Source: Phreatobacter sp.
GTDB taxonomy: Bacteria > Pseudomonadota > Alphaproteobacteria > Rhizobiales > Phreatobacteraceae
Direction: 5' to 3'
NCBI RefSeq assembly: GCF_016793595.1
Contig: NZ_JAEULY010000003.1
Coordinates: 124,001-188,000, forward strand
Length of the DNA: 64,000 nt
Shown here: positions 33,591-43,107 of the stretch, in pieces
Layout of the letters: every line of letters begins with the position of its first letter
Numbering within the stretch: position 1 is the first letter of the stretch
Notes under the pieces: model-generated
Told to the model about the DNA's origin: nothing
Database searches by the model: none
What the model saw: only the letters and a program-made list of their open reading frames with translations
Program-made: the position numbers and the translations under genes

Positions 33591-35857
33591 CAGAGCGTCA
33601 CGCCTTCAGCCTCGGCGAAATGGCGCAGCCGCTCGCGGATCGACGGGCCGCCCTCCTTGGGCTGCTCGATCAGCGGGTCCAGCACGGCGGCCAGCCGGCG
33701 GAGATCGAGTTCGAGGATCATCGACTTCACCGGCCCGACCGCGGCCGGCGACAGCGACAGCGACCGGTAGCCGAGGCCGGCCAGCACCATGGCTTCCAGC
33801 GGCCGGGAGGCGAGCTCGCCGCAGAGCGTGACCAGTTTGCCGTATTCCTGACCCTTGCGCGCCAGCAGGCGCAGGGCACGCAGGATCGGCGGGCTCATCA
33901 CGTCGAAGCGGTTGGCGACGCGGTTGTTGCCGCGATCCACCGCGAACATGAACTGGACGAGGTCGTTTGAGCCAACCGACAGGAAATCGACGCGCGGCAG
34001 CAGCTCGTCGAGCTGGAACAATAGCGCCGGCACCTCGACCATCGCGCCCACCTGCACCCGTTCGGGCATGCGGTGCTCGTGACGGCGCAGATGCGTCAGT
34101 TCGCGCTCGACGATGGCCTTGGCCTGGTCGAATTCCTCGGCCGCTGCGATCATCGGGAACATGATGCGGACCTCGCGGCCCGCGCCCGCGCGCAGCATGG
34201 CGCGCACCTGGCTGCGCAGCAGGCCCGGCCGGTCGAGGCCGAGGCGGATCGCCCGCCAGCCCAGCGCCGGATTCTCCTCCTGCACCACATCCATGTAGGG
34301 CAGCACCTTGTCGCCGCCGATATCGAGCGTGCGGAAGGTGACCGGACGACCATCGGCCGCGTCCAGCACCTTGCGATAGAGGTCGAGCTGCTCGGCGGTG
34401 CGCGGCAGCGAATTCGCGACCATGAACTGCAGTTCGGTGCGGAACAGGCCGATGCCGGCCGCGCCGGTCTCGCTGATGAACGGCAGATCGACCATCAGGC
34501 CGGCATTGAGGTTCAGCTTGATCTCGACGCCGTCCCTGGTGATGGCCGGCATGTCGCGGATGGCGGCGTACTGGGCCTGCCGCCGGGCGCGGAACCGCAC
34601 CTTCTCGGCATAGGCGCTCTCGACGTCGCCGGTGGGGCGCAGATGCACTTCGCCGGTGGCGCCATCGATGATGATGGCATCGCCCGGATCGGCGAGGCTG
34701 GTGACGTTCTCCGCATGGCCGACCGTCGGAATGCCGAGCGAGCGCGCCACGATGGCGACGTGGCTGGTCGCGCCGCCCTCCTCCAGAACGAGGCCGCGCA
34801 GACGCGAGCGGTCGTAGTCGAGCAGCGCCGCCGGCCCCATGTGCCGGGCCACGACGATGGCGTTTTCCGGCAGGTCCTCGCGCGCGGTCGGCTTCTCGCC
34901 GGTGAGCTGGCGCATCAGGCGGTTGGCGAGATCGTCCAGATCGTGCATCCGCTCGCGCAGATAGGGGTCGGTCTGGCGCATCATCCGCGCGCGGTTGTCC
35001 GACTGGACACGCTCCACCGCCGCCTCGGCGGTGATGCCGGTGCCGATCGCCTCCTTCAGCCGCCGCACGAAGCCGCGATCATGCGCGAACATGCGGTAGG
35101 CTTCGAGAATGTCCTTGTGCTCGCCGCCGCGCGCCACGTCCTCGCTGTCGAGCATGTCGTCGATCTCGGCGCGCAGCGATTCGATCGCCGTCTCCAGCCG
35201 CGCCATTTCCCGGTTGGGGTCGTCCGCGATCAGCTTGGTGACCTGGATGCGCGGCTCGTGCAGCACGACGTGGCCGAGCCCGACGCCGTCGGCCAGACCC
35301 TCGCCCGGCAGGTGAAGCGGGCGGCGGGCGGCGGGCTCCTGGCCCGGCAGGGCGAGCGCGGAGAGCTCGCCCGAAGCGATCATCTCGGCGAGAACCATCG
35401 AGGTCGTCTGAAGCGCCTCGACCTCGTCTTCCTCGTATTTGCGGTGCGCCCGGTTCTGGACGACCAGCACGCCGAGCGTGTTGCCGCCGCGCAGGATCGG
35501 CACGCCGAGGAAGGAGTGGAATATCTCTTCACCCGTCTCCGGCTTGAACGAGAAGGACGGGTGCTCCTGCGCGTCCGACAGGTTCAGCGATTCGGCCGTC
35601 TGGGCGACGAGACCGACGAGACCCTCGCCCGCCCGCATGACCGTAAGATGGACGGCCTCGCGGTTGAGGCCCTGCGTCGCGTACAACTCCAGCGTGCCGT
35701 CGACGCGCAGCACATAGACCGAGCAGACCTCGGCCACCATGTTGGCCGCGATCATCACCACGATCTTGTCGAGGCGCTCCTGCGCCGAGATCTGCTCCGC
35801 CATCACCTCGCGAAGGCGACGAAGCAGAAGGCGCGGACCGCCGAATGCCGGACGCAT
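33590..35857 (-). CDS. ptsP: Phosphoenolpyruvate-protein phosphotransferase of the nitrogen PTS (EI-Ntr)
   Basis: 755 aa. An N-terminal GAF domain (about 20-165) distinguishes it from sugar EI. Then the PEP-utilising N domain, the phospho-His loop [15 protein letters not shown] (about 365), and the PEP-binding barrel with [20 protein letters not shown] and [10 protein letters not shown]. It passes phosphate to NPr in nitrogen/potassium control. First gene of the ptsP-prfA-prmC operon, 166 bp downstream of lysC. Confidence 0.95.
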   Translation of the reverse strand: MRPAFGGPRLLLRRLREVMAEQISAQERLDKIVVMIAANMVAEVCSVYVLRVDGTLELYATQGLNREAVHLTVMRAGEGLVGLVAQTAESLNLSDAQEHPSFSFKPETGEEIFHSFLGVPILRGGNTLGVLVVQNRAHRKYEEDEVEALQTTSMVLAEMIASGELSALALPGQEPAARRPLHLPGEGLADGVGLGHVVLHEPRIQVTKLIADDPNREMARLETAIESLRAEIDDMLDSEDVARGGEHKDILEAYRMFAHDRGFVRRLKEAIGTGITAEAAVERVQSDNRARMMRQTDPYLRERMHDLDDLANRLMRQLTGEKPTAREDLPENAIVVARHMGPAALLDYDRSRLRGLVLEEGGATSHVAIVARSLGIPTVGHAENVTSLADPGDAIIIDGATGEVHLRPTGDVESAYAEKVRFRARRQAQYAAIRDMPAITRDGVEIKLNLNAGLMVDLPFISETGAAGIGLFRTELQFMVANSLPRTAEQLDLYRKVLDAADGRPVTFRTLDIGGDKVLPYMDVVQEENPALGWRAIRLGLDRPGLLRSQVRAMLRAGAGREVRIMFPMIAAAEEFDQAKAIVERELTHLRRHEHRMPERVQVGAMVEVPALLFQLDELLPRVDFLSVGSNDLVQFMFAVDRGNNRVANRFDVMSPPILRALRLLARKGQEYGKLVTLCGELASRPLEAMVLAGLGYRSLSLSPAAVGPVKSMILELDLRRLAAVLDPLIEQPKEGGPSIRERLRHFAEAEGVTL

Positions 35858-36023
35858 CGGACTGGTCTCGATCTGGGCCCTGTCAGCCCTCGGGGACTTG
35901 CAACGGAACGGCGAACGGGCGCCGCTAACCCACCATTAAGGGCCGCGCCGCCGTTTGCAAAGCAGGTTGGAGGCCGCGCAGGGCAGGAAGCGGACCAGCG
36001 CGCGGCCCGCTGCCGGCATCACC

Positions 36024-37262
36024 TCAGGCCGCCTTGTCGAGCCCGTAGAGCGAGTGCAGCGTGCGGGCGGCAAGCTCCGTATAGGCTGCATCGATCAGCA
36101 CCGAGAACTTGATCTCGGAGGTGGTGATCGCCCGGATGTTGATGCCCTTGTCCGCCAGCGCCTGGAACGCCTTGGCGGCAACGCCCGCGTGCGAGCGCAT
36201 GCCGACGCCGATGCAGGACAGCTTCACCACGTCCGAGGCGGTCTCCAGCGCCTTGAAGCCGACCGTGTGCTTGGCGTCCATCAGCACCCGCCGGGCGCGC
36301 TCGAGATCGGCGCCGGGGCAGGTGAAGGTGATGTCGGTGGTCGCGCCGTCCGAGGAGACGTTCTGCACGATCATGTCGACATTGATATTGGCCTCGGCCA
36401 GCGGGCCAAAAATGGCGGCGGCCACGCCCGGCTTGTCGGCGACGGCGCGAATGCTCACCTGCGCCTCGTCCTTGGAGAAGGCGATGCCGGTGACGACCTG
36501 CTTTTCCACGATTTCCTCCTCGTCGCAGATGAGTGTGCCGAGCTGCGGGTTGTCGGGATCGTCGAAGGACGACCGGACATAGGTCCGCACCCCATGGATC
36601 ATCGAAAGCTCGACCGAACGCACCTGCAGCACCTTGGAGCCGAGGGACGCCATTTCCAGCATTTCCTCGAAGCCGACCTTGTCGAGGCGCTTGGCCTTCG
36701 GCACGACGCGCGGGTCGGTGGTGTAGACGCCGTCGACGTCGGTGTAGATGTCGCAGCGCTCGGCATGGATGGCGGCGGCGATCGCCACGGCCGACGTGTC
36801 GGACCCGCCGCGTCCCAGCGTCGCGATGCGGCCGGTGTCGCGGGTGACGCCCTGGAACCCGGAAATGACCGCGACCTCGCCGGCCGCGAAGGAGGCGTCG
36901 AGATTGGCCGAGGGAATGTCGGCGATGCGGGCGACCGAATGGGCCTCGTCGGTGATGATCGGCACCTGCCAGCCCTGCCAGGACCGGGCCTTGAGGCCCA
37001 TCGAGTTCAGGACGATCGCGAGAAGGCCGGACGTCACCTGCTCGCCCGAGGCGACGACCGCGTCATATTCGGCATGGTCGTAGAACGGCGCGGCTTCCTT
37101 GCACCAGGCGACCAGCTCGTTGGTCTTGCCGGACATGGCGGAGACGACGACGGCGACGTGATAGCCGGCATCGACCTCGCGTTTGACATGTCGCGCCACG
37201 TTCTTGATGCGGTCGATATTGGCGACGGAGGTTCCGCCGAACTTCATCACGAGGCGAGGCAT
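36024..37262 (-). CDS. lysC: Aspartate kinase
   Basis: 412 aa. Opens [13 protein letters not shown] (ATP-binding K-F-G-G-T-S), with [13 protein letters not shown] at about 170 and two C-terminal ACT domains (about 265-340, 345-412) for lysine/threonine feedback. It phosphorylates aspartate at the entry of the Lys/Thr/Met pathway. Divergent from ubiG, a gene order typical of Hyphomicrobiales. Confidence 0.96.
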   Translation of the reverse strand: MPRLVMKFGGTSVANIDRIKNVARHVKREVDAGYHVAVVVSAMSGKTNELVAWCKEAAPFYDHAEYDAVVASGEQVTSGLLAIVLNSMGLKARSWQGWQVPIITDEAHSVARIADIPSANLDASFAAGEVAVISGFQGVTRDTGRIATLGRGGSDTSAVAIAAAIHAERCDIYTDVDGVYTTDPRVVPKAKRLDKVGFEEMLEMASLGSKVLQVRSVELSMIHGVRTYVRSSFDDPDNPQLGTLICDEEEIVEKQVVTGIAFSKDEAQVSIRAVADKPGVAAAIFGPLAEANINVDMIVQNVSSDGATTDITFTCPGADLERARRVLMDAKHTVGFKALETASDVVKLSCIGVGMRSHAGVAAKAFQALADKGINIRAITTSEIKFSVLIDAAYTELAARTLHSLYGLDKAA

Positions 37263-37361
37263 GACTGGCTATCCGGCGCGATCTGCGCCCCCGGGGTCGA
37301 AAAGGCGCGTATGCATAACGGCCGATCGGGGGTATGGCAACGCATCCGGATCGATCCGTTC

Positions 37362-37409
37362 GGACGCTCAAGACCCCGGATGCTCAAGACCCCGGACGCT
37401 CAAGACGAG
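37362..37409 (+). repeat. Triple 16-bp tandem repeat just before ubiG
   Basis: Three head-to-tail copies of GGAYGCTCAAGACCCC: 37362-37377 (C), 37378-37393 (T at the fourth base) and 37394-37409, the last ending GACGAG and supplying the GAGG RBS of ubiG seven bases ahead of its ATG. The unit length (16) is not a multiple of three. Confidence 0.9.
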
Positions 37410-37415
37410 GCCGCC

Positions 37416-38183
37416 ATGACCGGAGCCGCAACCAGCGCCGACCGCGCCGCCCCCTCGACCCTCGACGCCGCCGAGGTCGAGAAGTTCGCGCGCCTTGCCG
37501 AGGAATGGTGGAACCCGACCGGCAAGATGGCCGTGTTGCACAAGTTCAATCCCGTGCGGCTGGCCTATACCCGCCGTCTGGCCGTCGCCGAATTCGGGTT
37601 GGACGAGAAGTCCCCGCGCGCGCTCGCGGGCCTGCGCGTGCTCGACATCGGCTGCGGCGGCGGCCTCCTGTCGGAACCGCTGGCGCGGATGGGCGCCAAT
37701 GTCGTCGGCATCGACCCCGCTGCCACCAATGTCGAAACGGCGAAGGCCCACGCCGCCGGCTCCGGCGTGCCGGTCGACTACCGCGCCACGACGGCGGAGG
37801 CCCTCGCCGCGGCCGGAGAGGCCTTCGACATCGTCCTCGCCATGGAGGTGGTCGAGCATGTCGCCGACGTCGACCTCTTCGTCGAAGCCTGCGCAAAACT
37901 GGTGAAGCCGGGTGGCCTGCTGGTCATGGCGACGATCAACCGGACGATGAAGAGCTACGCGCTCGCCATCGTCGGCGCTGAATATGTACTGCGCTGGCTG
38001 CCGCGCGGCACACATGACTGGAACAGGTTCGTCACGCCGGGCGAGCTCGACGCCGCGATGGCCGCCGGCGGCATCGGCGCCTTCGATCGGACCGGCGTCT
38101 GGTACGACCTCCTGCGCGACCGCTGGGCGGAGACCCGCGACACCGACGTCAACTACATGGTCGCCGGCCGGAAGGCCCGCTGA
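37416..38183 (+). CDS. ubiG: Bifunctional 2-polyprenyl-6-hydroxyphenol methylase / 3-demethylubiquinol 3-O-methyltransferase
   Basis: 255 aa. SAM motif [15 protein letters not shown] (about 75-88); [11 protein letters not shown] at about 28-38 and F-N-P-V-R-L-A-Y are UbiG-specific. It carries out both O-methylations of ubiquinone synthesis. The ATG at 37416 follows the GAGG inside a 16-bp tandem repeat. Divergent from lysC. Confidence 0.95.
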   Translation: MTGAATSADRAAPSTLDAAEVEKFARLAEEWWNPTGKMAVLHKFNPVRLAYTRRLAVAEFGLDEKSPRALAGLRVLDIGCGGGLLSEPLARMGANVVGIDPAATNVETAKAHAAGSGVPVDYRATTAEALAAAGEAFDIVLAMEVVEHVADVDLFVEACAKLVKPGGLLVMATINRTMKSYALAIVGAEYVLRWLPRGTHDWNRFVTPGELDAAMAAGGIGAFDRTGVWYDLLRDRWAETRDTDVNYMVAGRKAR

Positions 38184-38245
38184 TCCGGCGCTCCAGCGGA
38201 CGCTTCTCCATTGGAGGCGGGCCCGGTCGGTGCTAGGCTTGCGCC

Positions 38246-38581
38246 ATGCGCCGCTCGGCTTTCCTCATTGCCGCCGTCGTTCTGGCCGCAGCGCCGGTTG
38301 CGGCCGAGGATGTCGCCGCGCCGCGTCCGCAGCTCGTTTCCCAGCGCCAGCCCTTCACGCCCGGACCGCCCGTCGAGCTTCCGCCCTGCACCTGCCGGGC
38401 GTCGGGGCAGGATTGGCGCGTCGGGCAGACCGTCTGCCTCAGAACGACCGGCGGCGAACGCCTCGCCATCTGCACGACCGACGAGAACGTGACCACTTGG
38501 CGTATATCGAACGTACCCTGCGCCACGTCTTCTTTGGCGCCGCGAACAACGGTGGCATTGACGCAGCGAAACCTTCGTTGA
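38246..38581 (+). CDS. Small exported cysteine-containing hypothetical protein
   Basis: 111 aa. Clear signal peptide (about 1-20, ending V-A-A-E). The mature part has five Cys, in C-T-C-R-A-S-G, T-V-C-L, A-I-C-T and V-P-C-A-T, spaced so that disulfides are likely. Unrecognised; seen as a lone gene between ubiG and the cold-shock gene. A short hairpin (CTTCGTTG/CAACGAAAG) spans its stop codon. Confidence 0.7.
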   Translation: MRRSAFLIAAVVLAAAPVAAEDVAAPRPQLVSQRQPFTPGPPVELPPCTCRASGQDWRVGQTVCLRTTGGERLAICTTDENVTTWRISNVPCATSSLAPRTTVALTQRNLR

Positions 38582-38774
38582 TTCAACGAAAGGGGGCTGT
38601 GCATCCCTGAATTTCCGGGTTACGCTTCTTGTGGCTCTCAGATCCGGGCGGCAAGGATCTGGCGGCGGTCCGGTCTCGCCCAGGGCCCGGAACATCGCGG
38701 ATATTCCTGGTCCGGAGCTCTCCCAGGTCCGCAATTGTGCGGAACCGGCAGTGCATTCGGAAAGGCTGACCGGC

Positions 38775-38990
38775 ATGTCGATGACGGGTACCGTCAAGTT
38801 CTTCAACACCGAAAAAGGCTACGGCTTCATCAAGCCGGACGATGGGGGCAAGGACATCTTCGTCCATATCTCGGCTGTCCAGCGCTCGGGTCTCGCCAGC
38901 CTTGCGGAAGGTCAGAAACTGTCGTTCGAACTCGAGCCCGACAAGCGGGGCAAGGGTCCGAAGGCGGTCAATCTCGCGGTCAAGGCCTGA
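38775..38990 (+). CDS. Cold-shock protein, CspA family
   Basis: 71 aa, one OB-fold domain. RNA-binding motifs K-G-Y-G-F-I (RNP1) and D-I-F-V-H-I-S (RNP2), ending [12 protein letters not shown]. An RNA chaperone; whether induced by cold is unknown. The ATG at 38775 gives the canonical length; the open frame extends upstream into the 190-nt leader, which may be the regulatory 5' UTR usual for csp genes. Confidence 0.94.
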   Translation: MSMTGTVKFFNTEKGYGFIKPDDGGKDIFVHISAVQRSGLASLAEGQKLSFELEPDKRGKGPKAVNLAVKA

Positions 38991-39315
38991 CGCCGGATCG
39001 ACGGGATTTCGGCGCTGCGCGTCGTCGCGACGTGCAGCGATAAAAGAGTTCGGCCGCGATTCCGTGGCCTCTTGTCAGACCTGCGACGCCTCCTGTTGCA
39101 TGGACGCGGCCGCAGCGCGGCTGGCTTCGGGCGCCGTTCACGGCATCCGCCGGCTGCGGACTATCGATCCCACACCCCAAGAATCCACACCCAAGAATAC
39201 CGATCCCGCCTGCGAGGCATTGATCTCGGTCAGTCAGCTGGATCCGGCTCCCGGTATCGCCCGTCCGCCTGCCAAGCGCCTCGCGACCTCGTGCGAAATG
39301 CGCTAGACCATCGGC
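38991..39315. other. Intergenic stretch of 325 bases after the cold-shock gene
   Basis: No gene supported. It contains a weak hairpin GGCCGCG-ATTC-CGTGGCC followed by TCTTGT (39052-39075, plausible csp terminator) and an imperfect direct repeat around 39172-39200 (CACACCCCAAGAAT / CACACCCAAGAAT). The promoter for the UbiH-family gene should lie near 39250-39300 but is not obvious. Confidence 0.5.
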
Positions 39316-40545
39316 ATGACGGCCCACCTATCCCAAACCGACATTCTCATCGCGGGCGGCGGCCTTGCCGGCCTGTGCCTCGCCGTGGCGATCAAGGACG
39401 CGCTGGGGAGCGGCACGACGGTCACCGTGGCGGACCCGGCCCTTGCCGCCCCGCCCGCCGAGGACGGCCGCGCCTCCGCCTTCGCGGCCGCGGCCTGCCG
39501 GATGTTCCGGACCCTCGGCGCATGGGAGCAGGTCGAGCCCGAAGCCCAGCCGATCCTTGACATGGTCGTCACCGACAGCCGGACGATGGACCCGGTGCGG
39601 CCGGTCTTCCTGACCTTCGCGGGCGAGGTCGCGCCGGGCGAGCCCTTCGCCTGGATGGCGCCGAACGCCGTCGTCACCCGCGCGTTGCGCGCCCGCGCCG
39701 AGGCGCTGGGCGTGACGCTGACCGCCGCCGGCGTGGACGGCTTCACCGCCGACACGGCCGCCACCACGGCGCGCCTCACGAACGGGCAGAGCATGACGGC
39801 GCGCCTGCTCGTCGCCTGCGACGGCGGCCGCTCGCGGCTCCGCGACATGGCCGGCATCCGCACGGTCGGCTGGGATTATGGCCAGTCCGGCATCGTCTGC
39901 ACCGTCGCCCACGAATACGAGCATCATGGCCGCGCCGAGGAGCATTTCCTTCCCGCCGGCCCCTTCGCGATCCTGCCGCTGAAGGGCAACCGCTCCTCCA
40001 TCGTCTGGACCGAGCAGACGGAACGGGCGAAGCGGCTCTGCGCGCTGCCCAAACCCCTGTTTCTCGACGAACTCGAGACCCGGTTCGGCCACCGTCTCGG
40101 CGTCATCGAGGTCGTCGACAAGCCGGCCGCCTATCCGCTCGGCCTCAAGGTCGCGCGCGATTTCGTGGCGGCGCGGCTGGCGCTGGTCGGCGATGCCGCC
40201 CACGTCATTCATCCGATCGCCGGCCAAGGCATCAACATGGGCTTCCGCGACGTGGCGGCGCTCGCCGAATGTGTCGCGGAGGCGATGCGCCTCGGCCTCG
40301 ATCCCGGCGCGCCGGACGTGCTTGCCCGCTACCAGCGCTGGCGGCGCTTCGACACCGCGCTGATGGGCGCGACCACGGACGGGCTCAACCGGCTGTTCTC
40401 CAACGGCTCCACGCCGCTGCGCACGATCCGCGATCTCGGCCTCGGCCTCGTGGACCGCATGCCCGCGCTCAAGGGCTTCTTCGTCCGCCAGGCGGCCGGG
40501 ATCACCGGCGACGTGCCCCGCCTGCTGCGCGGCGAGGCTCTCTGA
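39316..40545 (+). CDS. UbiH/UbiF/VisC family FAD-dependent hydroxylase (ubiquinone synthesis)
   Basis: 409 aa. FAD-binding I-A-G-G-G-L-A-G-L-C (about 12-21), the D-G motif C-D-G-G-R-S-R-L-R (about 170-178) and L-V-G-D-A-A-H-V-I-H-P-I-A-G-Q-G-I-N-M-G (about 292-311), all diagnostic. The family hydroxylates the ubiquinone ring; whether this one is UbiH, UbiF or the alphaproteobacterial UbiL cannot be told from sequence inspection. ATG 39316. Confidence 0.9.
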   Translation: MTAHLSQTDILIAGGGLAGLCLAVAIKDALGSGTTVTVADPALAAPPAEDGRASAFAAAACRMFRTLGAWEQVEPEAQPILDMVVTDSRTMDPVRPVFLTFAGEVAPGEPFAWMAPNAVVTRALRARAEALGVTLTAAGVDGFTADTAATTARLTNGQSMTARLLVACDGGRSRLRDMAGIRTVGWDYGQSGIVCTVAHEYEHHGRAEEHFLPAGPFAILPLKGNRSSIVWTEQTERAKRLCALPKPLFLDELETRFGHRLGVIEVVDKPAAYPLGLKVARDFVAARLALVGDAAHVIHPIAGQGINMGFRDVAALAECVAEAMRLGLDPGAPDVLARYQRWRRFDTALMGATTDGLNRLFSNGSTPLRTIRDLGLGLVDRMPALKGFFVRQAAGITGDVPRLLRGEAL

Positions 40546-40548
40546 GCC

Positions 40549-41079
40549 TTACAGCCGCGCCGCGAGCCAGTGCAGGCCGGCATCGCGGAAGCCCTGATCC
40601 TCGATCGACTGCACGGTGTTCTTCACATAGTCGGGATTGGCGCCCGACTGGCCATGGCCCTGCCGCACGATGTGCAGCTGCTGGTCCAGCGACAGCCGTC
40701 CGGCATATTGGGTGTGGCCACGGTCGACCACATAGGTCACCGCCCGGACCGCCGGGCTGCCCGGCCGCTCCAGTGTGACGCGGCGAAACACCTCCAGATA
40801 GACCGAGGTCACCTGCTCGCGCTCGCGCAGATAGGCGATGGTCGCGGCGCGCTTCTCGCCCGCAACGCGGTAGGCGATGCCGCGGCAGGCGCCGCCACGG
40901 TCGAGGCCGAGAACGAGACCCGGCCGCTCCGGCGTGCCGCGATGGACGTGGGAATAGACGCAAAGCGAGCGGTGCAGCCCGATCAGCTTGGCGGACACGC
41001 GCTCGACATAGTCGAAGCCCGGCCGCCACATGAGCGAGCCGTAGCCGAAGACCCAGAGTTCGCTGTTCTCGTGATCCAT
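40549..41079 (-). CDS. Gamma-glutamylcyclotransferase, ChaC-like
   Basis: 176 aa. Starts with the ChaC signature W-V-F-G-Y-G-S-L-M-W-R-P (Y-G-S-L substrate loop) and has the catalytic Glu region Y-L-R-E-R-E (about 86). Relatives cleave glutathione to 5-oxoproline and Cys-Gly. Convergent with the UbiH-family gene, stops 3 bp apart. Confidence 0.9.
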   Translation of the reverse strand: MDHENSELWVFGYGSLMWRPGFDYVERVSAKLIGLHRSLCVYSHVHRGTPERPGLVLGLDRGGACRGIAYRVAGEKRAATIAYLREREQVTSVYLEVFRRVTLERPGSPAVRAVTYVVDRGHTQYAGRLSLDQQLHIVRQGHGQSGANPDYVKNTVQSIEDQGFRDAGLHWLAARL

Positions 41080-41165
41080 GGCACATGCTAGCCGTGAGGA
41101 CGAAGGGCGCGGGCTCTGCTATAGAGCCCGCCCGCGCAAAGCAAGCTCAGGACCTGACCTCTCCC

Positions 41166-42158
41166 ATGCCGCGTCTCAGGACGATTCTCATTCCGGTCGC
41201 CACCCTCGCCGTCGCAGTCGGCGGCTGGACCGCCATCTGGCACTGGGGGTCGAGCCGGGCGGAAGACCTGATCCAGCGCTGGCTGGCGGCGGAAGCCGCC
41301 AATGGCCGCGTCATCGAGTGCCAGAACCGCACGAGCGGCGGCTATCCCTTCCGGCTGGAGATCGACTGCGCGAAGCCGGTCGTGGAACTGCGCGACGAGA
41401 CGCGCCCGTACCGCACGTTCCGGTTCGAGCGGCTGAAGGTCGTCTCGCAGATCTGGAGCCCCGGCCATGTCATCACCGAGGCGACCGGGCCGCTGACCAT
41501 GGTGTCCGAAGGCGACCCCTCCGTGCTGACCGCCACCTGGACCCTCGCCCAGGCCTCGGCCCAGCTCGCCATCGGCGGATACGACAATTCCTCATCGGCC
41601 ATCGACCAGCTGTCGGTCATGCGCGACGGCCAGCCGCTGCTGCGCGCCGAGCGCACCGAGTTCCATACGCGACCGAACCGCGCGGACCCCATCAGCGTCG
41701 ATGTCGTCGCGAACCTGAGACAGGCGCTGTTCGGCGCGCAGGCGACGGGGCCGGTCGATGCCGAGCTTCAGATCGTCGCGCGCAAGCTCCTGCGCACGCC
41801 GAGCCGGCCGCAGGTCCTGCCGTTGCCGCAATGGCAGGCGGCCGGCGGATCGCTGGACATCGTGTTGCTGAAGGTTCAGCAGGGCGCGGCGCTCGGTCAG
41901 GCCAAGGGCGTCGTGCGGCTGACCCCGGACGGCAAGCCGGATGGCGAGATCGAACTGCGCGTCGCCAATATCGATGCCGCGCTGGATGCCACCGGCCTGC
42001 GCGCCTCACTCGGCCCGCTGGCCGCCGGCGCGCTGACCATGGCGAGCCGCCCGACCGATATCGACGGCAAGCCCGCCCGACTGTTCAACCTGCGCGCCAA
42101 TGACGGGCGGCTGCAGATCGGGCCGCTGCGCCTCGCCTTGCCGTCGATCCTGCCCTGA
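41166..42158 (+). CDS. DUF2125 domain-containing membrane-anchored protein
   Basis: 330 aa. N-terminal membrane helix (about 6-28), then the DUF2125 pattern: W-H-W-G-S-S-R-A-E near residue 30, G-R-V-I-E-C-Q-N-R-T-S-G-G-Y-P-F-R-L-E-I. Found mainly in alphaproteobacteria, periplasmic, function unknown. The ATG at 41166 is preferred over the upstream frame start at 41085, which overlaps the divergent ChaC-like gene. Confidence 0.85.
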   Translation: MPRLRTILIPVATLAVAVGGWTAIWHWGSSRAEDLIQRWLAAEAANGRVIECQNRTSGGYPFRLEIDCAKPVVELRDETRPYRTFRFERLKVVSQIWSPGHVITEATGPLTMVSEGDPSVLTATWTLAQASAQLAIGGYDNSSSAIDQLSVMRDGQPLLRAERTEFHTRPNRADPISVDVVANLRQALFGAQATGPVDAELQIVARKLLRTPSRPQVLPLPQWQAAGGSLDIVLLKVQQGAALGQAKGVVRLTPDGKPDGEIELRVANIDAALDATGLRASLGPLAAGALTMASRPTDIDGKPARLFNLRANDGRLQIGPLRLALPSILP

Positions 42159-42165
42159 ACCGGTC

Positions 42166-42852
42166 ATGACCGCCACGGCCAGCGCCCCGCCCCTGACTCG
42201 CGCAACGCGCTCCGAGGAACTGCAGGCGCGACTCGCCGACGCCATCGTCTCGGGCCGGCTGGCGCCCGGCGCGCCCTTGGACGAGATGCAGATCGCGACG
42301 GAATATTCGGTATCGCGTACGCCCGTGCGCGAGGCGCTGAGGCAGCTTTCGGCGTCGGGACTGGTCGAGATCAGGCCGCATCGCGGCGCCGTGGTCGCCA
42401 AGCCCGACCACGCCGAGCTCAGGGACATGTTCGCGGTGATGGGCGAACTCGAGGCGCTCTGCGCCGCGCAATGCGCGATCCGGATGAACAGCGCCGATCG
42501 GCAGGCGCTCGACGAACTGCACCGCGTCATGGCCGCGCTGGTGCGCGACGGCGACCTCGATGCCTATAGCCGCGCCAATATCGACTTTCACGTCGCCATC
42601 TATCGCGGTTCCGGCAATGCCTATCTCGCTGACCTGACATCCGCCACGCGGCGGCGGCTGGCGTCGTTCCGGCGTGCGCAGTTCGAGGGGCGCGACCGCC
42701 TGACCAACTCACATCACGAGCACGGGCTGGTCATTCAGGCGATCCAGCGCGGCGACAGCGAGCGCGCGGCGACGGCCATGCGCGCCCATATCGCGCGATC
42801 CGCGGCGGCATGGGACATCCTCGCAAAGACGTCGGATGCAGCATCGCCTTAG
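42166..42852 (+). CDS. GntR family transcriptional regulator, FadR/FCD type
   Basis: 228 aa. Winged helix-turn-helix (about 15-75) with S-R-T-P-V-R-E-A-L-R-Q-L, then an FCD domain (about 88-215) with metal-site candidates in D-F-H (about 146-148) and H-E-H (about 190-192). FCD regulators respond to carboxylic-acid ligands. It lies 7 bp after the DUF2125 gene and directly upstream of the amidase cluster, in the same direction, with palindromes in between; it is probably the local repressor. Confidence 0.88.
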   Translation: MTATASAPPLTRATRSEELQARLADAIVSGRLAPGAPLDEMQIATEYSVSRTPVREALRQLSASGLVEIRPHRGAVVAKPDHAELRDMFAVMGELEALCAAQCAIRMNSADRQALDELHRVMAALVRDGDLDAYSRANIDFHVAIYRGSGNAYLADLTSATRRRLASFRRAQFEGRDRLTNSHHEHGLVIQAIQRGDSERAATAMRAHIARSAAAWDILAKTSDAASP

Positions 42853-42859
42853 GGCTGAC

Positions 42860-42876
42860 AGCCTAAATTTTAGGCT
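42860..42876. promoter_or_regulatory. Perfect 17-bp palindrome downstream of the GntR gene
   Basis: AGCCTAAA-T-TTTAGGCT, eight-base arms with one central base, 8 bp after the GntR stop. It could be an operator for the amidase operon or a short hairpin; no T-run typical of terminators follows beyond CTTT. Confidence 0.4.
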
Positions 42877-42898
42877 CTTTGTGCCGCGCATCGCCTTA

Positions 42899-42908
42899 TT
42901 GCATACAA
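42899..42908. promoter_or_regulatory. Candidate GntR/FCD operator
   Basis: TTGCATACAA matches the TTG-N4-CAA pattern of FadR-subfamily operators (for example TTGTATACAA), about 200 bp before the amidase start. Binding is inferred from the neighbouring regulator. Confidence 0.4.
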
Positions 42909-43107
42909 TTACCGAGCGCACTGCCGCCCTCCCTCCGGGTCGCCATTCGCGGCGCGACGACCATTGAAGTCCGGCAGGCCTTGAATCTACAGCGCTTTCG
43001 CCCGCGCTATCCGTTCTCTCCCTTCACTCGGTCCCGCTTGCCCGCCCGGCCGCCGGCGCTTGGCACGTCGGTTGCGAAGGCTCCGCGTCACGTCACGCCG
43101 GAAGCCC

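Noticed and set aside
35955..37415. A long plus-strand open frame joined to ubiG
   Set aside because: It is antisense to lysC, a clear aspartate kinase. Only the part from 37416 matches UbiG, where an RBS is present.
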